Assembly (NCBI RefSeq): GCF_003945595.2
Contig: NW_024104554.1
Span: 4,323,242 to 4,387,241 of the forward strand
Direction: 5' to 3'
Source of the DNA: Pipra filicauda
Taxonomy: Eukaryota > Chordata > Aves > Passeriformes > Pipridae
Length of the DNA: 64,000 nucleotides
Under the pieces are notes generated by a model. That model saw only the letters and a program-made list of their open reading frames with translations. It did no database searches and was not told where the DNA came from. Positions 1 to 11,920 of the stretch are shown here, piece by piece (within the stretch, counting starts at the first letter, position 1; every line of letters begins with the position of its first letter). A program made the position numbers and the translations under genes.

Positions 1-3000
1 GGCATGGAAAAGGCTAGGCAGTGAATATATTATATATAAGCTTCAAACCCAGAAAACATTCCCTCTAACATCACCCCCGCAATTCATTCTTGTTTTCTCT
101 TCCATTTGGTTTCTTGGTCACATATTTTAAAGGTCACTGTGACAACCACGTTGATATTGGCAGCTTTACAGCTGTGAAACCAGGTGTACTATGGAAGTCA
201 GGCCTATAGTCTCAGCAGCAAAGGGAACAAGGGGCTGCTTGCTGGATGCAGCACTCTCTGTCACTCCCAGTAGAGTATCCATTAAAGGGATGGCCACAGG
301 GATGACCAGCCTTCCTCGAAGTGGGGCTGTTGTGATAGTGGGAATTGCAGAAGTTATGAACATAAGAACATTAGGCATTCTAATAAGAAGAAAAGGCTAG
401 TAGGCCAAACACACCTGTCTTTTCTGATTTCTCTCAATTCTGTCATTTTTTTCCAGCATCTATCCCAATATTCCTCTTCTTTAGAAACACAGATGCTTCT
501 CTACATATTTTACAGTGTTTGCTTACTTTCTAAAGCCAACTTGCGTATTCCCACTTGCAGGCAAGAATCTGCTCAGAATTCTTTAGTCCTTTTTAGAATT
601 CTCCCCTGTTTCTTGTGCTCCTTCCCAGTACCCAGGTGTATTTTACCAATTCCTTTCATATTTTAGGAGTTATTGGCTCAAATATTCATCCTGTCCCAGA
701 TTAAGTGGAAATCATATGAATGATATATTCTCAGAGAAACATCTACCCTCTGCACAGTAAAGCTAAGAAAAATTCAAACAGGATATTGAGCAACATTAAA
801 AATAGACTGCAAATATGCAATGCTAATTGATCTAGACTGCATACTTGAACACTGTGCTTAATTTTGCCCTTCTTATCTCAAGAAGAGTACAGTGAAGAAA
901 TGTATAGCCCCAGAAAGGGCAATACATTATGAGAAGCCTGTTAATATTCCTATTAGATTGTGGGAGTAATAGGCACATTCATTCAGAGAGGAGATGGAAA
1001 TGACAGACTGTGACTGGGACATTATTAAAAGTAGTGAACGATGGCAGTAAATTAAAAAACATTTGTATATCTTCACACTCTTTTCAAGGGCAAGAGTATA
1101 CTCCATAACACTGAAATAGTTTCACAATGAATTAATAGAAACTTTGAAAACAATACACGCTTAATTGTCTTATTAATTAGCATAGACCAGTGGAGCAGTC
1201 CGGATGGTGGCATTATTGTGCATGCACTGCACAAGTGGAGAGCATCACACATCACTTGCCAGGAAAGCTGAGAGTCTGGAGAGGGAGAGCAGACAAAAGG
1301 CAGTTGAGGGGGTGAGCACTGAGTGTGATCACCATCTGGGTCCATTTATGGATGGCTGGGTATGGACAGATGAACTAAATGGGAAAAAGGGTAAAAAAAT
1401 CAGACACTGAAAGAGATGAAAGGAAGACCAAGGAAGAGAGAATAAAAGTAAGCACAGGCATGGAGCAAAGCTGATGCGAAGAGTCTGTGCAGGAGGGAAG
1501 GAAGGACTGGGCACAAGAGTTGTTCAGCTCCAGGCAGTGAACACTCAGCAATAGCTACATGAAGGTCACTGCTTTGGCCACTTTGCAGCTGCTTCTACTG
1601 CCAGCAGTTACTACTACTGTCTCTTCTCAGCCCTCCTCATGCCCAGTTTAGGGAGGGCATTGGTTTTGTGAGCACCACCTGGGTCCCAGCATGCCCATGG
1701 TAAAATGGTCTTTTGGGCAGGCTGCTGGGCACAGGCACTGCCAGGGCAGAGGTGACATCCTGTGGCAACACTCCCTGCCTTCCATCTTGCTTGTAAAACC
1801 TATACAAGGCTTAACTCCTCCAGCTAACCCCTGCAGGTTACTGCAGTGAGACAAAGCGATTTTAACAGGTAAAAGGGACTATAGTTTAACATGAGAATGG
1901 AAAATGTCATGTCAAGTGATAGTAACTACCATAGCTGTTATTTTTAAAGAATGCAAAACTATCACACAACAAATGTGTGAAGAAATTTTGATTTACTAAA
2001 AAAAAATACAGCCGTTTTTAAGGCATGGAAATGCATTATTACCAAAAATAATCGGTGTCTAAGAGTGGTTGCTAGAGTGGTTTACACATTAATCTGGCCT
2101 ACAAGTTTGGGTTGTTTTGCAAAGTCAAAATGATGTTTTACAAATGACCAATGAACCAGCAAAGCCCACCCCTGTATCTGGGGTGGTGCTTTATTTATTC
2201 TATACCATTTCCATCTTCCAATATGAGTCATTAAATCTTCTTTTCTGTTTTTATTCCTCCTGTACATGAACACTACTTTGATCACTGCATATAGTAAAAT
2301 ACAATTTTTTCATAAGAGTATTAGACTCTAAGCAAACCGCTTATGCATAGAATAAGGGAAATTACATTCAATAACTCCAATATCCTGAGTTCCCGTAGGT
2401 AGTATATTAAGTTACCAGCATTAAGAAAGGCACTTTGGTTTCCTTCATAGTAGTCTCAGTAGACAGGCCTACTTCACAGCCTTAAATTTTATTTAAATTG
2501 CAAGCAACCTAACAATGAAACAGCAAACAAGCCCAGTTGGTGATTTCCCCTTCTCTTTGTTAGTCTACTTCCATTAATCTGTATATAAAAGAGGAGTGGA
2601 GAAATCTGGGCAGAAAGCAATAAAAGGGTTTTCAACTAAGATACTTGGATTCTGGAACAGTTATCAACCCACCCCCCTATAACTACATGTCCAGTTAGGA
2701 AGATGCATTGGCCTTTGTACTAATGGTTTAAGGTCCAGTGGCAAACAGCGTGGTGGGACGGAATCCTGGGAATACCCTCTGACACGTTACAGCCAATACA
2801 TCATTTAAGCCTCTTATCTGAAATCCATACTGTGGATCTGACGGAGGGATTTAGGACCAGGGAAGACATGAGCATGCAGAAGCAAACTGACAACTAATTT
2901 CTACTACTTTTAACCATAGCAAAGGAAGGAGCTGAAGTTCATAATCTTTAAGAAAGAAAAGTGAAATACAATACTAAGAATAAGCTGATCAATATTAAAT

Positions 3001-5478
3001 GACATGCTGCTTGGCCTGCTGGATGAATCTCTTCCTTTAGACCACAACAAGAAAACCTAATTCCTAATTCTGCTTTTGAATACATAGCAGTGATCTGTGA
3101 GCACAAGCCATGCAGCAGGACTACATCTAGAATGTCACATCACATGGACAGATTAAAGGCTGTGATTTTGTCCTATAGACATTGCTGGGAGGGAAGTGGG
3201 GCAAAATCTAAAAGTAGTCCTTTTCATGAAGAGCGGAGTGTGATCCAGACACCTATTCCAGACCACATCTTACAGCACTGCAGATTGCAAACTGTTCTCA
3301 AACCACTTATAAAAAAATGGAAATAACACATACAGCTTCTTCATGTATAACCAGTTTTTGAGTTTTTGAGGTGGTCTTCAAATGAAGAAAGCAACATTTA
3401 AAAAAACTAAAAAGTATTAATTTTTGTTTGTCTACAAACACCTGACAAGCTACCGAAGCATGAATAAAACTACTGAAAAACTTGTGCTTGAACTGATTAA
3501 ATGTCATGTACCAATTCTTCTTAGTACTTTGGAATAAAATTATAACTGCAACATGGAAGATTTGTGTTGTACAAAACAAGGTATTGTACTAAAACAATGA
3601 TATTTATGAAACTAGAAAGCTAAAAATGTTTCTGCTCTTTCTGAATCCACTGTAAAAACATAGGTATGGCAAATGCTCTGTAAAAATAACAAGACAAATC
3701 TAGCAATAGAAATTACATATTTTAACAAAAAATTAACCTGCTCTTCAGCACTGTTATGATCACAAAGCCATAGCCATCTATGCCTTGCCTGAGAATAATC
3801 AATGCCATTAGAGAACTGGTGACATACCAGAATTTATAAACTATATGTAACACATTAACTGAAAAGTAAATGTACTCCAGGTTAGCACAACAGATGTGTA
3901 ACTCAGACTGACTGCCACGCTCAGGGAATTCCCTAAGCAACCTCTCTGACTTCTTCTGATCTCATTCAAGGCTAGTATAAATAACAGGGATTTGCTTTTC
4001 TCCTCTACAGCTTACAGCTAAGAGAAATATGTATCACTGGTCATCCAGTGAAGCACTTTAAGAGGAAAATCCAAAATGCCTTAGAGCCTAAAGAGCAAAA
4101 AATCCAGATGGTTGAACACTGAAAATATTGCCCTAACTACTTTAGAAATGAAACTTGCTTTATTTTTTAACAACCAAAGGTTAAGTCTCTGACAATTATT
4201 TCTTTTTAAATTACCTACAACTAACATGTTTTAATATGGAATCTGAAAATCAAAAGATAGATCAAGGAAATCAAAGCTGCAGCTAAAAGACATGAAGCAG
4301 CACTAGACTTTTCACAATTCCCCGCAAGTTCTAGAACTTTTATTGTGCCTTTTTTTGTCACTTCTTGTATTCAAATAACACAAACCTCCTGATCAGAATA
4401 AAACTCAGAGATGATGGCAAATCCCACATCTGAGTGGCTCTAGAAACTATCCCCAGTTCTTACTGTCTCCTGGCAGCAGCAGCTTTTTGTGTGTCTGGCT
4501 GCAGCACTGTCTTTCTTGCTTTGATACAGGTCATTAGGCCAAGTCTTCTGTTGTAACTATCACTGAAATGGCAGCCCCCAGGGATTACGCTCGTGCCAAA
4601 TTCAGATCAGGGGAGTGAAAAAACACATTTTCAGACCTCTTAAAAAGCTGATTTTAAACTCCCTGTTCAAATATAGATTCTGATAGTGGTCCAGATCCTG
4701 CACCTTGATTGTGTCGAGACAGAATCCAATGACAGGATTGCAGTTAAAATTCATTTTCCTGCAGGTACTCAATATTTCTTCTGAAAAACCCTGAAATAAC
4801 AATACTTTGTATGCATATTCTACATTTTGTCTGAGGAATTCAAAAGAGTGTTATAAACATCCAGGGGCACATCCTGCTCTCTCTGCAGTAGTTAGAGAGC
4901 CTCCCCAGCTGAACATCTCCCAGCACAGAGACTAAAGAGGGCACTAATCTGTGGAGTGAGGCGCTCAGCATGACCCTGCACAATGAGGTGGAAAACAGAA
5001 ACCCCGGTCAATAAAATAGAAGCTGTGGAAGTTCATGCAATTTTGGATCTATAGAATAAGAGCTGCAAACCTCTTTTTACAAAAATAATTTGTCTGGCCA
5101 CCCAGCCCTCCTTTTGAGTTTCTCTGTGCACATCCAGGACTGTAACAGACCCTAGCTCTTTTGCCCATGCTCCAACCTGGAAAAACACAAAGCAGATTTG
5201 GTCAGGGTTTAATTAGCTCAGGCAGAAGATTGTGCTAACAAAGCCCTAAGAGAGGTGGGCCAGACCTGGCTGACATCCACTCAGTCTGGACAGCAAAGAG
5301 AGTGAGCTTCATCATGCAGGCTGGTACTTGAGCTTGATGTGGAAGATGGATTCACCATCTAAGTACTATGCAGAAATGATACACTCATTATGTAGATTAA
5401 AAAAGAAGAATTGCAGTGTTAGAAGAAAACAAGTGCTGACAGTGACAGACCTGACCTAGAAAACGACATGTGAATACT

Positions 5479-5503
5479 GCTAATAGGTAATCAGCTAATA
5501 GGT
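5479..5503. repeat. Short tandem repeat, 15-bp period
   Basis: The ten bases GCTAATAGGT occur at 5479-5488 and again at 5494-5503, giving a 15-bp period with diverged remaining bases. It is probably a small replication-slippage duplication and has no evident function. Confidence 0.5.
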
Positions 5504-6009
5504 GACCACAGTCTAAAGACTCATAACCACCTGAACTCCAGGTCCATTTTCTTATCCTTATGGGGTGTTACAAAGACAGCTCCCTTCCAAAAAGAGACTG
5601 GTTTCTGCCCCATTACGTGTGACTTCTAAGTACTAAGGTGGGAAGAGCAGACAGATTTACGTTTCCTTGTGTGTGCATCAGTAGCAAAAGAATTCTTTTG
5701 TGTAGCCAGCACAACTCCTGATTGGCTAACTCAGTGCCTACAGCTTAGTGCTGCATAAAAGTTGTGCTCCCAATTGCCTTCTCATTTCAGCTAATTCTTT
5801 GCAGCATGAGCTGACCGGATGAGGAGCCAATTTTCACAGGATTTCACATGGTTTTCCATGCTGCAGAGCTACAAACTATCCCCTAATTGAATTAAACACT
5901 TAAATGTGCTCCTAAATGTGTAAAGAATACACCCCTCCAAGAAACAGGAATAGATATTGATATGTAAGCTTGAAACCTCTTGAGTAATAATACCTTTTTT
6001 TATTGGTAG

Positions 6010-6040
6010 TTTTTTTTTTTTTTTTTTGGTTGGTTGGTTG
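6010..6040. repeat. Poly-T tract followed by GGTT repeats
   Basis: Eighteen consecutive T residues (6010-6027) are followed directly by three GGTT units. Read on the minus strand this is an AACC-type repeat running into poly-A. It could be the A-tail of a retroposed sequence on the minus strand, but the sequence at 6041-6180 matches no cDNA or SINE that I know. A simple low-complexity repeat is the safer reading. Confidence 0.75.
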
Positions 6041-7049
6041 ATTGTGTTGGGGTTTCCTTTGTTACAGAGATTTTGAATAGTAACTACTGTCTGGGGCTTT
6101 GAAAGATACAAATAACTAACTGTTTTTCAATAATTTGTATTAAATAAGCATATAGAGGGCAATAAGCAGATTTCAAAAGATGCCATTTGGGTTTTATGAC
6201 AGTTACAGTATTACAGTACCAGTGTGGTTACCAAATTATAGCAGTAATTACGTATTGAGAATATATGTGGTCCTACACTGTTACTTAAAAGTAAAGCTAG
6301 TTTGGTCCTTCCTTTTAGGACTGCTGTATAGAGTTTGTAATACACCCCAGAAATTTATTCCAAGAAAAGATAATAAGGATGTGGACACACACACACGAGT
6401 ACACACAAGCAGAGACAATGTGAATGAATAAAGTACAGTGGATATAACTTAATTTTCCTTCCCATTGTTTTTTACCTATTATTCTTTGTTAGGAAAAAAA
6501 AATAGTGAAATAAATTAAAGTAAAAATTCTACAGATCTCATAAAATTTCACATCAGTACAAAAATATTATTGGAAAGTAAACTAAGATGTAGGAGAATAA
6601 GGGGGGAAACTAATGGGACTTTTAAGCACTAAATGTATAAAAAAATCTAGTTTATGTGGTGCATTAAAGTCAGCCTGAATTATTAAGAGAAACTCCCTTT
6701 GTATCCCCAGGTGCTTTACAATGTCTGTGTAGTCTATATCAAAAGTTCTGGATGCTTTGTGCTAGAATCACATTCATTGATGAAGCACAAATTTAAGACG
6801 ACAGGCAAAAGAGGTCTGTGTGACTGGGGATTGATAATGGTCCACAGGGCTGTTCACCTTTATGTTATTGGTTCAAATCAAACCCAGCTGAAGGAACAGT
6901 TAGAAGCTGCTGAGGTCTGAGAGCTGTTCAGTGGCCCATGTGAAATGAATGCAATGATTGTTACCAGCATCCTGTGGACTAGCAGTCAAATCACAACACT
7001 TCCTCCTGCCTATCTTTTAGGGTGACTCTTTAGACTTCAACAAAGAGGG

Positions 7050-7064
7050 AAAAAAAAAAAAAAA
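7050..7064. repeat. Poly-A tract, 15 bases
   Basis: An uninterrupted A15 lies in otherwise unique sequence. No upstream processed-gene body or target-site duplication is evident. Confidence 0.8.
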
Positions 7065-9419
7065 GCCCTGGGAATAGCATCTTAACAGTCTATCTTCTCT
7101 GCAAGCAGTAAATACCACAAGCTTAAGGGCATTTACATTTACTACCGAACAGTGATTTATATTGCAATAGCACCAGTGGACCTTAACTGCAATCAGTATG
7201 AGCTATGAGCACAGGCAAAGAGATGACTCCCTCTTCAAAAAGATAGGTATTATGCTTATGAGAAAGGACAGAAGGACAAAATCAACTCTGTGGATTGCAT
7301 TTATGCTTAATGGCAATCCCATGCCCCAGCCATGCCACACTGAAGGAAGGCTTTTCAGCATGCCACTGTTCCAAGTTTCAACAGACTACTTTATGCTCAG
7401 ACTAAAGGTATCAGCAAGTGATTTTAAAAGCAAATACACACAACCAGGGCATTTTCTTACATCACTGGTATTATTGTTATAAATTCCACTACAGATTTGA
7501 AATATTTTCTCAAGATCATGTAAGGTCTTGAAAACAGACTTTATTAATGGAAAGCTTCAACTTCTATTTCTGTTAAGAGTAGAACAGAATTTCGTCTCTG
7601 CTGCTTTGCAGTAATACACCAGATAATCTGCAGATCAGCACAGCCACTGATCACCTTCACTCTGAAACAGATAAAGCTGTAAAACCTCAGTGTCAGATAA
7701 TGGAACAACATTCAAATTGGAGGAAAACCCAGAGAACATTTTTACAGAAAAAAGGCTACTAAAGGTCACATAGAGTAAGGCCAAAACAGAAAGTCCCATA
7801 AAACACCTCTGATGAGTTTTAATAAAAGTCAGTGGATAAAAATTAAAATAGAAAAAATAAAAAAAAAGTAATTTGGAGGCTTGTAAAACTTAAATAAATG
7901 TTCATTTATTTAACATTCTTGGTTTGCTCATGATAGTTCTATCACTCAAGTCATACTGCCCTTCTCATTACTCATATGTTTGGCGGAATTTTTAAGAAAA
8001 ATAAAAAGACTTCAAAATTATGTCAGGGGAGTTTAACTTTTTATTCTCACTGTGTTCTCATCTCAATTCTCAGATGCTTTTTGAAATTAAAACCTTTTCA
8101 AAATAAAAACAGTTTGGAGACTAAATTCATGGCCCTCCTCTTTACCCTTACTCTCTCTTGTCTTTCCCACAGCCAACTGTCTGTCCTAGCAATCAACACA
8201 ATATGCTTAAACCATGACACAAATTTGTTCTGAGCACTTCTGTTTCAGCAACTTCATTGACTTCTGAGCTTGGAAACATTTTGCCTTTTCTACCATATTA
8301 CTGGTATAAATGTTGACTTTGGTAAGCTTATTTTTCAGCCTGATAAGTATATTTAATCTTGTGATAAAGAGCAAGCACACCAGGTGAGCAGCATGCAGAT
8401 TTCCAGGATCCTGTTTGCCTTAGGTGGAGAGCAAATTTTTAGCACTAATTTAATATGGCAACTTGAATCCAAGTTTACAGAATTGATAAGTATCTGTCAA
8501 AATACAAACACCCAAAGCAAAGGATCTATCTCTACTTTCCCTTGTTGTGCAACTATGTACGGTAACACCAAGCTAAATTCAAAGATAACAGAAATGGTGG
8601 AAAAACTAACACATTTTTACATGCTGAGTGCAGCAGAAAGGCAAGGATGACATTAAAAATAAAACTCAAGGGTGAAAGATAAGACTTATGAAGTGGATTT
8701 CCTGAGATGGGTTTGCCTACTGCAACTTTTCCACCTTTTACCTCAATCTCTTATATAAACTGCCCCATATTCAAACATACTTAAACCACAATTCACCCAC
8801 TCTTATATGTTAGTTGCACATATAATTATTTTTATTGTTATATTGCCAAAGGTTTCTAGCTAAAAACTGCATGGACATTATGCCAGGTCCTTAGAATGTA
8901 TATTGTAATACACAGTGTAGATACATCATAAGAGAACTTCAACAGATTTACTATTATGAGATTAAGAACTACAGCTTAGATGTCTTGGGAAGAAAGAAAT
9001 CTGAAACATTTATACATAACCTTGATAGGAGAATCTGAAGAGGCCTGAGTCAAAAGTAACATCTGTATTAATGGCTTGGCAGAAAAGATGGGGACTGAGA
9101 AAACAAGCAGTAAGGAGGGACTAAGAGGGAAGCCCTTTTTTAATCATGCCTGTCTTGAGCTGTTATTATAATATCTGGAGTACAGAAATAAATCTGTGTC
9201 AGCAGCACAGACATCATTGCATTTATTTGTGGATAGGACCGTAGAGGTGATGTGTAAAAGGAAAGGGACATGGATCAAAACTAAAAATTCTTAGGATTTT
9301 AGAGAAGTCAGATCACGAAGCTTCAAAGGATAAATTAAATTAATGATTAAGGATTAGGGGAAAAGCAAGCAAAGAATGGAGCCAACAATACAAACTATGA
9401 TGAGATTTAAAGAGATCAA

Positions 9420-9850
9420 AACTGACAGTGTGAAAGGAGGAGGAGCTGGCTAAGAGAGAATCATTAGGAAATTTGGTGAGAGTGGTTTCAGCTAACAAGA
9501 TGGTCTGAAGCCAATTGGAAGGAGTTTACAACAGCACCAGAGATCAGATGCTTTGAACACAACGGAATGTGAATGCACAAATAACATGTCTTGGAGCAAC
9601 AGTGGCAAGTAACAGAGAGGTAAATAGTCCAGATGGTTTTCTAAGGATTGGGAATAATAAAGACTAATATACTCTTGGATTACAAAAGGAAGACGCTAGA
9701 GAGACATGGTCAAGAGAAAAACAGGAGAAAATGACAGCAAGTGTAAGAGATGTCAGGAATTAGTGTAGAAAAGGATCACTGAGGAAAAAGAGAAGAGTTA
9801 GAGAAGAACATATGAGAAGCATCTACATCTGCATCAAAAGACCAGTAGAA
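9420..9850 (+). repeat. Possible ancient degenerate interspersed repeat, purine-rich
   Basis: The plus strand is strongly purine-rich. The stretch at about 9473-9530 contains GAGAGTGGTTTCAG, then GAAGCC and ATTGGAAGGAG. That order recalls an old purine-rich interspersed repeat of amniote genomes, but I cannot name the family with confidence. No coding frame persists through the block. It ends just upstream of the CR1 fragment that begins near 9898. A chance purine-rich tract is a real alternative. Confidence 0.25.
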
Positions 9851-9897
9851 CAGCAGCATTTTTAGCTAGCCATATAAAAACAATACCCAAAAAATCA

Positions 9898-10087
9898 CAA
9901 CGAGGGTGGGACAGGGTACAGAAAGAGTCTGTGGAACCTGGAACCTCTGTCCTTGGAGACATTTAAAGCTGCACGAAGCTCCAAGCAGCCGGATCTACCT
10001 TTGAAGATGGCTCTGCTTTGAGAAAGAGGGAGAACTAGATGACCTTCAGAGATCTGTTCCAACCTGAATTCCTGTGTGATTCTGTGT
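9898..10087 (+). mobile_element. CR1 LINE 3'-end fragment (5'-truncated)
   Basis: This is the 3' terminal piece of a CR1 non-LTR retrotransposon in plus orientation. The recognisable signature is the end of ORF2 and the 3' UTR: 'CCTTGGAGACATTTAAA' near 9950, then 'AACTAGATGACCTTCAGAG' near 10033, then 'TTCCAACCTGAATTC', finishing in two diverged CTGTGTGATT-type tail units. CR1 copies normally lose their 5' part during target-primed reverse transcription, so a 190-bp remnant is typical. Substitutions throughout, including a decayed tail, suggest an old insertion. It cannot encode protein. Minus-strand open frames across it are shadows. Confidence 0.85.
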
Positions 10088-11757
10088 AAGAAGGACAGAA
10101 GAGGGGTAGACAGCCTGAAGAGTTGGAATAATTGTTTCACAATTTAACAGTTTGGATGTGTGTGAAGAAATCATCAGGATTTCAATATAGCTTGATGTAT
10201 AATATGGGCCCTTAGAAGGTAATTTCACATCTGAAAGTGCAGTAAGTATCTAGTGTTATTTTCAGGAGTTTTTATATATAAGCCTCAGTAATAGAGATGA
10301 GATTTCCTATATAAGCAGCTTAGAAGTCTGGCCCTTTATAAAATCCCAGTCAATACTATACATGTCTTAAAGAATGTGAATCATCTTTGAAGTCTGACCT
10401 CAAGATATCAAGATAAGTGGATCCAAACTGAAAACTAAAGGAAACTGAAGGGAAAACTAGATATAAGTAACTATTTAATAGATATATTTCCTATCAAAAT
10501 TCTCTCTAATCATGCTTTAACGGTCAACATTAAGTAAGAGAAGTATGAATAGGTCAGAATCCTTTTACCATAGTTGAAAGCAATATAGTTCTGGAAGTCT
10601 CTGATCTTCCAAGTATAATAGAATTTTTTATGAACATAAAACATTCTTATGTTAATGACCACACCAAAATTTCAGAGTCTTTTGCCTCTCTGGAAAAGAG
10701 ATAAATAGGGCAAATCTTTCATCAAGATTAGATACACTTAATATTTGACATCAGAGAGATGTACAATGGGCCATGTGTGTAGATCAAAATCCCAGACACT
10801 ATCAGGATTTTGGAAGATTATGAGAAAGGAAGCATGACAGCAGTGCCAGAAGTGTGCTATAACAGAATGTTAGATTTCTGGGTTAGCTAACACTATTCTT
10901 CTTCCAAGAAAAGAAGACCTGAATTTCTAAAGGCATTTTTGCTGGTAAATTATACCTTACCTATCTGTGCTGCCAATCAAAACACATGGTCTGAAGTTTC
11001 AATGTAAATGGCTAAAAGCATAAAACAGAGAAACAGATTCCTGACTATGTAGAAGAAGAGAATAAAGATCACAACTTTGGTGCAGGATCTTTTCTGCAGA
11101 ACTTTCATACAGTTAGGAGCAGTTTAGGGGTTGCTCTAATCTGTTTCAGCTGTAGTCTTTCCCAGTTGCTCGCAGCTGTTGCAGGACTATTGTTCCTTGG
11201 TCATTCAATGAGTATATTCCTTACCAATTATTAAAACCAGGTAAATGTCATAGAAATGGTGATTGGAAGCAACTTTGTGCATCCCAATGCATATCTGGCT
11301 GGAATATAATGTGTTCCTTTTGTAAACTGAAAAGTCATGTTCTTTCAAAACATTAAAAAAAAAAAAGCCACCATTTATAATCCTTAGGAACCACTAGTAG
11401 AGTTTCACTGAAAGTTTGCAGCAAGTTTTACTACTGAATATGCAAAAATATGTATTTCTTAGAGGTATCTTGTAAAATAAAAAGGTTTCTAAGTAATAAA
11501 ACCATGAAAATTAAGTGGCACATGACCTTATTTAAATTGGCAAGCATAGGTGTAGTAAAATGCTCTTATACACATCCTGTATCAAAAACATAATCAAAGT
11601 TGCTTATTTTGTTAACAAAAAGCTGATTTTCTGATGTTAACATCTTCTACCTTTAAAACCTCAAGAATCAGTGCACGACTGCAGTTGTACAAGAAACTTC
11701 TCACCAAACCATGCTGAAAAAAGAACATTTGAAAGGTTGAAAGGTTTACCTAAGTAC
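10088..11757. other. Unique AT-rich spacer between two CR1 fragments
   Basis: I see no gene, RNA or repeat that I can name. Homopolymer runs are short (an A-run near 11353-11366). No open frame exceeds about 60 codons, apart from one overlapping the next CR1 fragment. Confidence 0.6.
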
Positions 11758-11920
11758 ATAGAATCACTTAGATTAGAAAAGACCTTTAAGATCTCTGAGT
11801 CCAGTATTAGCGCAGCACTGCCAAGTCCACCACTAAACCGTGTCCCTAAATCCCTTATCTACACATCTTTTAAATACCTCCAGGAATGGTGACTCAACTA
11901 CTTCCCTGGGCACCCAGTTA
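11758..11920 (-). mobile_element. CR1 LINE 3'-end fragment, minus strand
   Basis: Read on the plus strand, it opens with ATAGAATCACTTAGATTAGAA and continues with AAAGACCTTTAAGATC. It then has CACTGCCAAGTCCACCACTAAACC, described here by its position (about 11816-11839), and TTTAAATACCTCCAGGAATGG. This is the reverse complement of a classic avian CR1 3' end, so the 3' terminus lies at 11758 and the truncated 5' side near 11920. The match is good over the whole 160 bp, although the terminal octamer array is reduced to one unit. It carries only 3' UTR and the extreme ORF2 C-terminus, with no coding capacity. Confidence 0.9.

Larger units (their letters stand above)
1..9897. other. Unique AT-rich DNA, no gene recognised
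   Basis: I recognise no exon, RNA gene or transposon here. Open frames are short (under about 95 codons), lie on both strands and resemble no known family. A slightly GC-richer patch at about 166-400 is open on both strands. Landmarks are a poly-T followed by GGTT repeats near 6010-6040, a 15-base poly-A at 7050-7064, a short CA tract near 6384-6396, and a CCAAT/TATA-like pair at 5720-5761. From about 9050 to 9850 the plus strand becomes strongly purine-rich. That block may be a degenerate ancient repeat. Confidence 0.6.

Noticed and set aside
2582..2591. Strong TATA-like TATATAAAAG
   Set aside because: Isolated in AT-rich DNA with no CCAAT/GC box, initiator or downstream exon. Similar matches at about 8750 and 39884 are equally unsupported.
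6870..6879. GGTTCAAATC, a tRNA B-box-like sequence
   Set aside because: There is no A-box at the right distance and no cloverleaf pairing or acceptor stem. A lone B-box match is not a tRNA or SINE.
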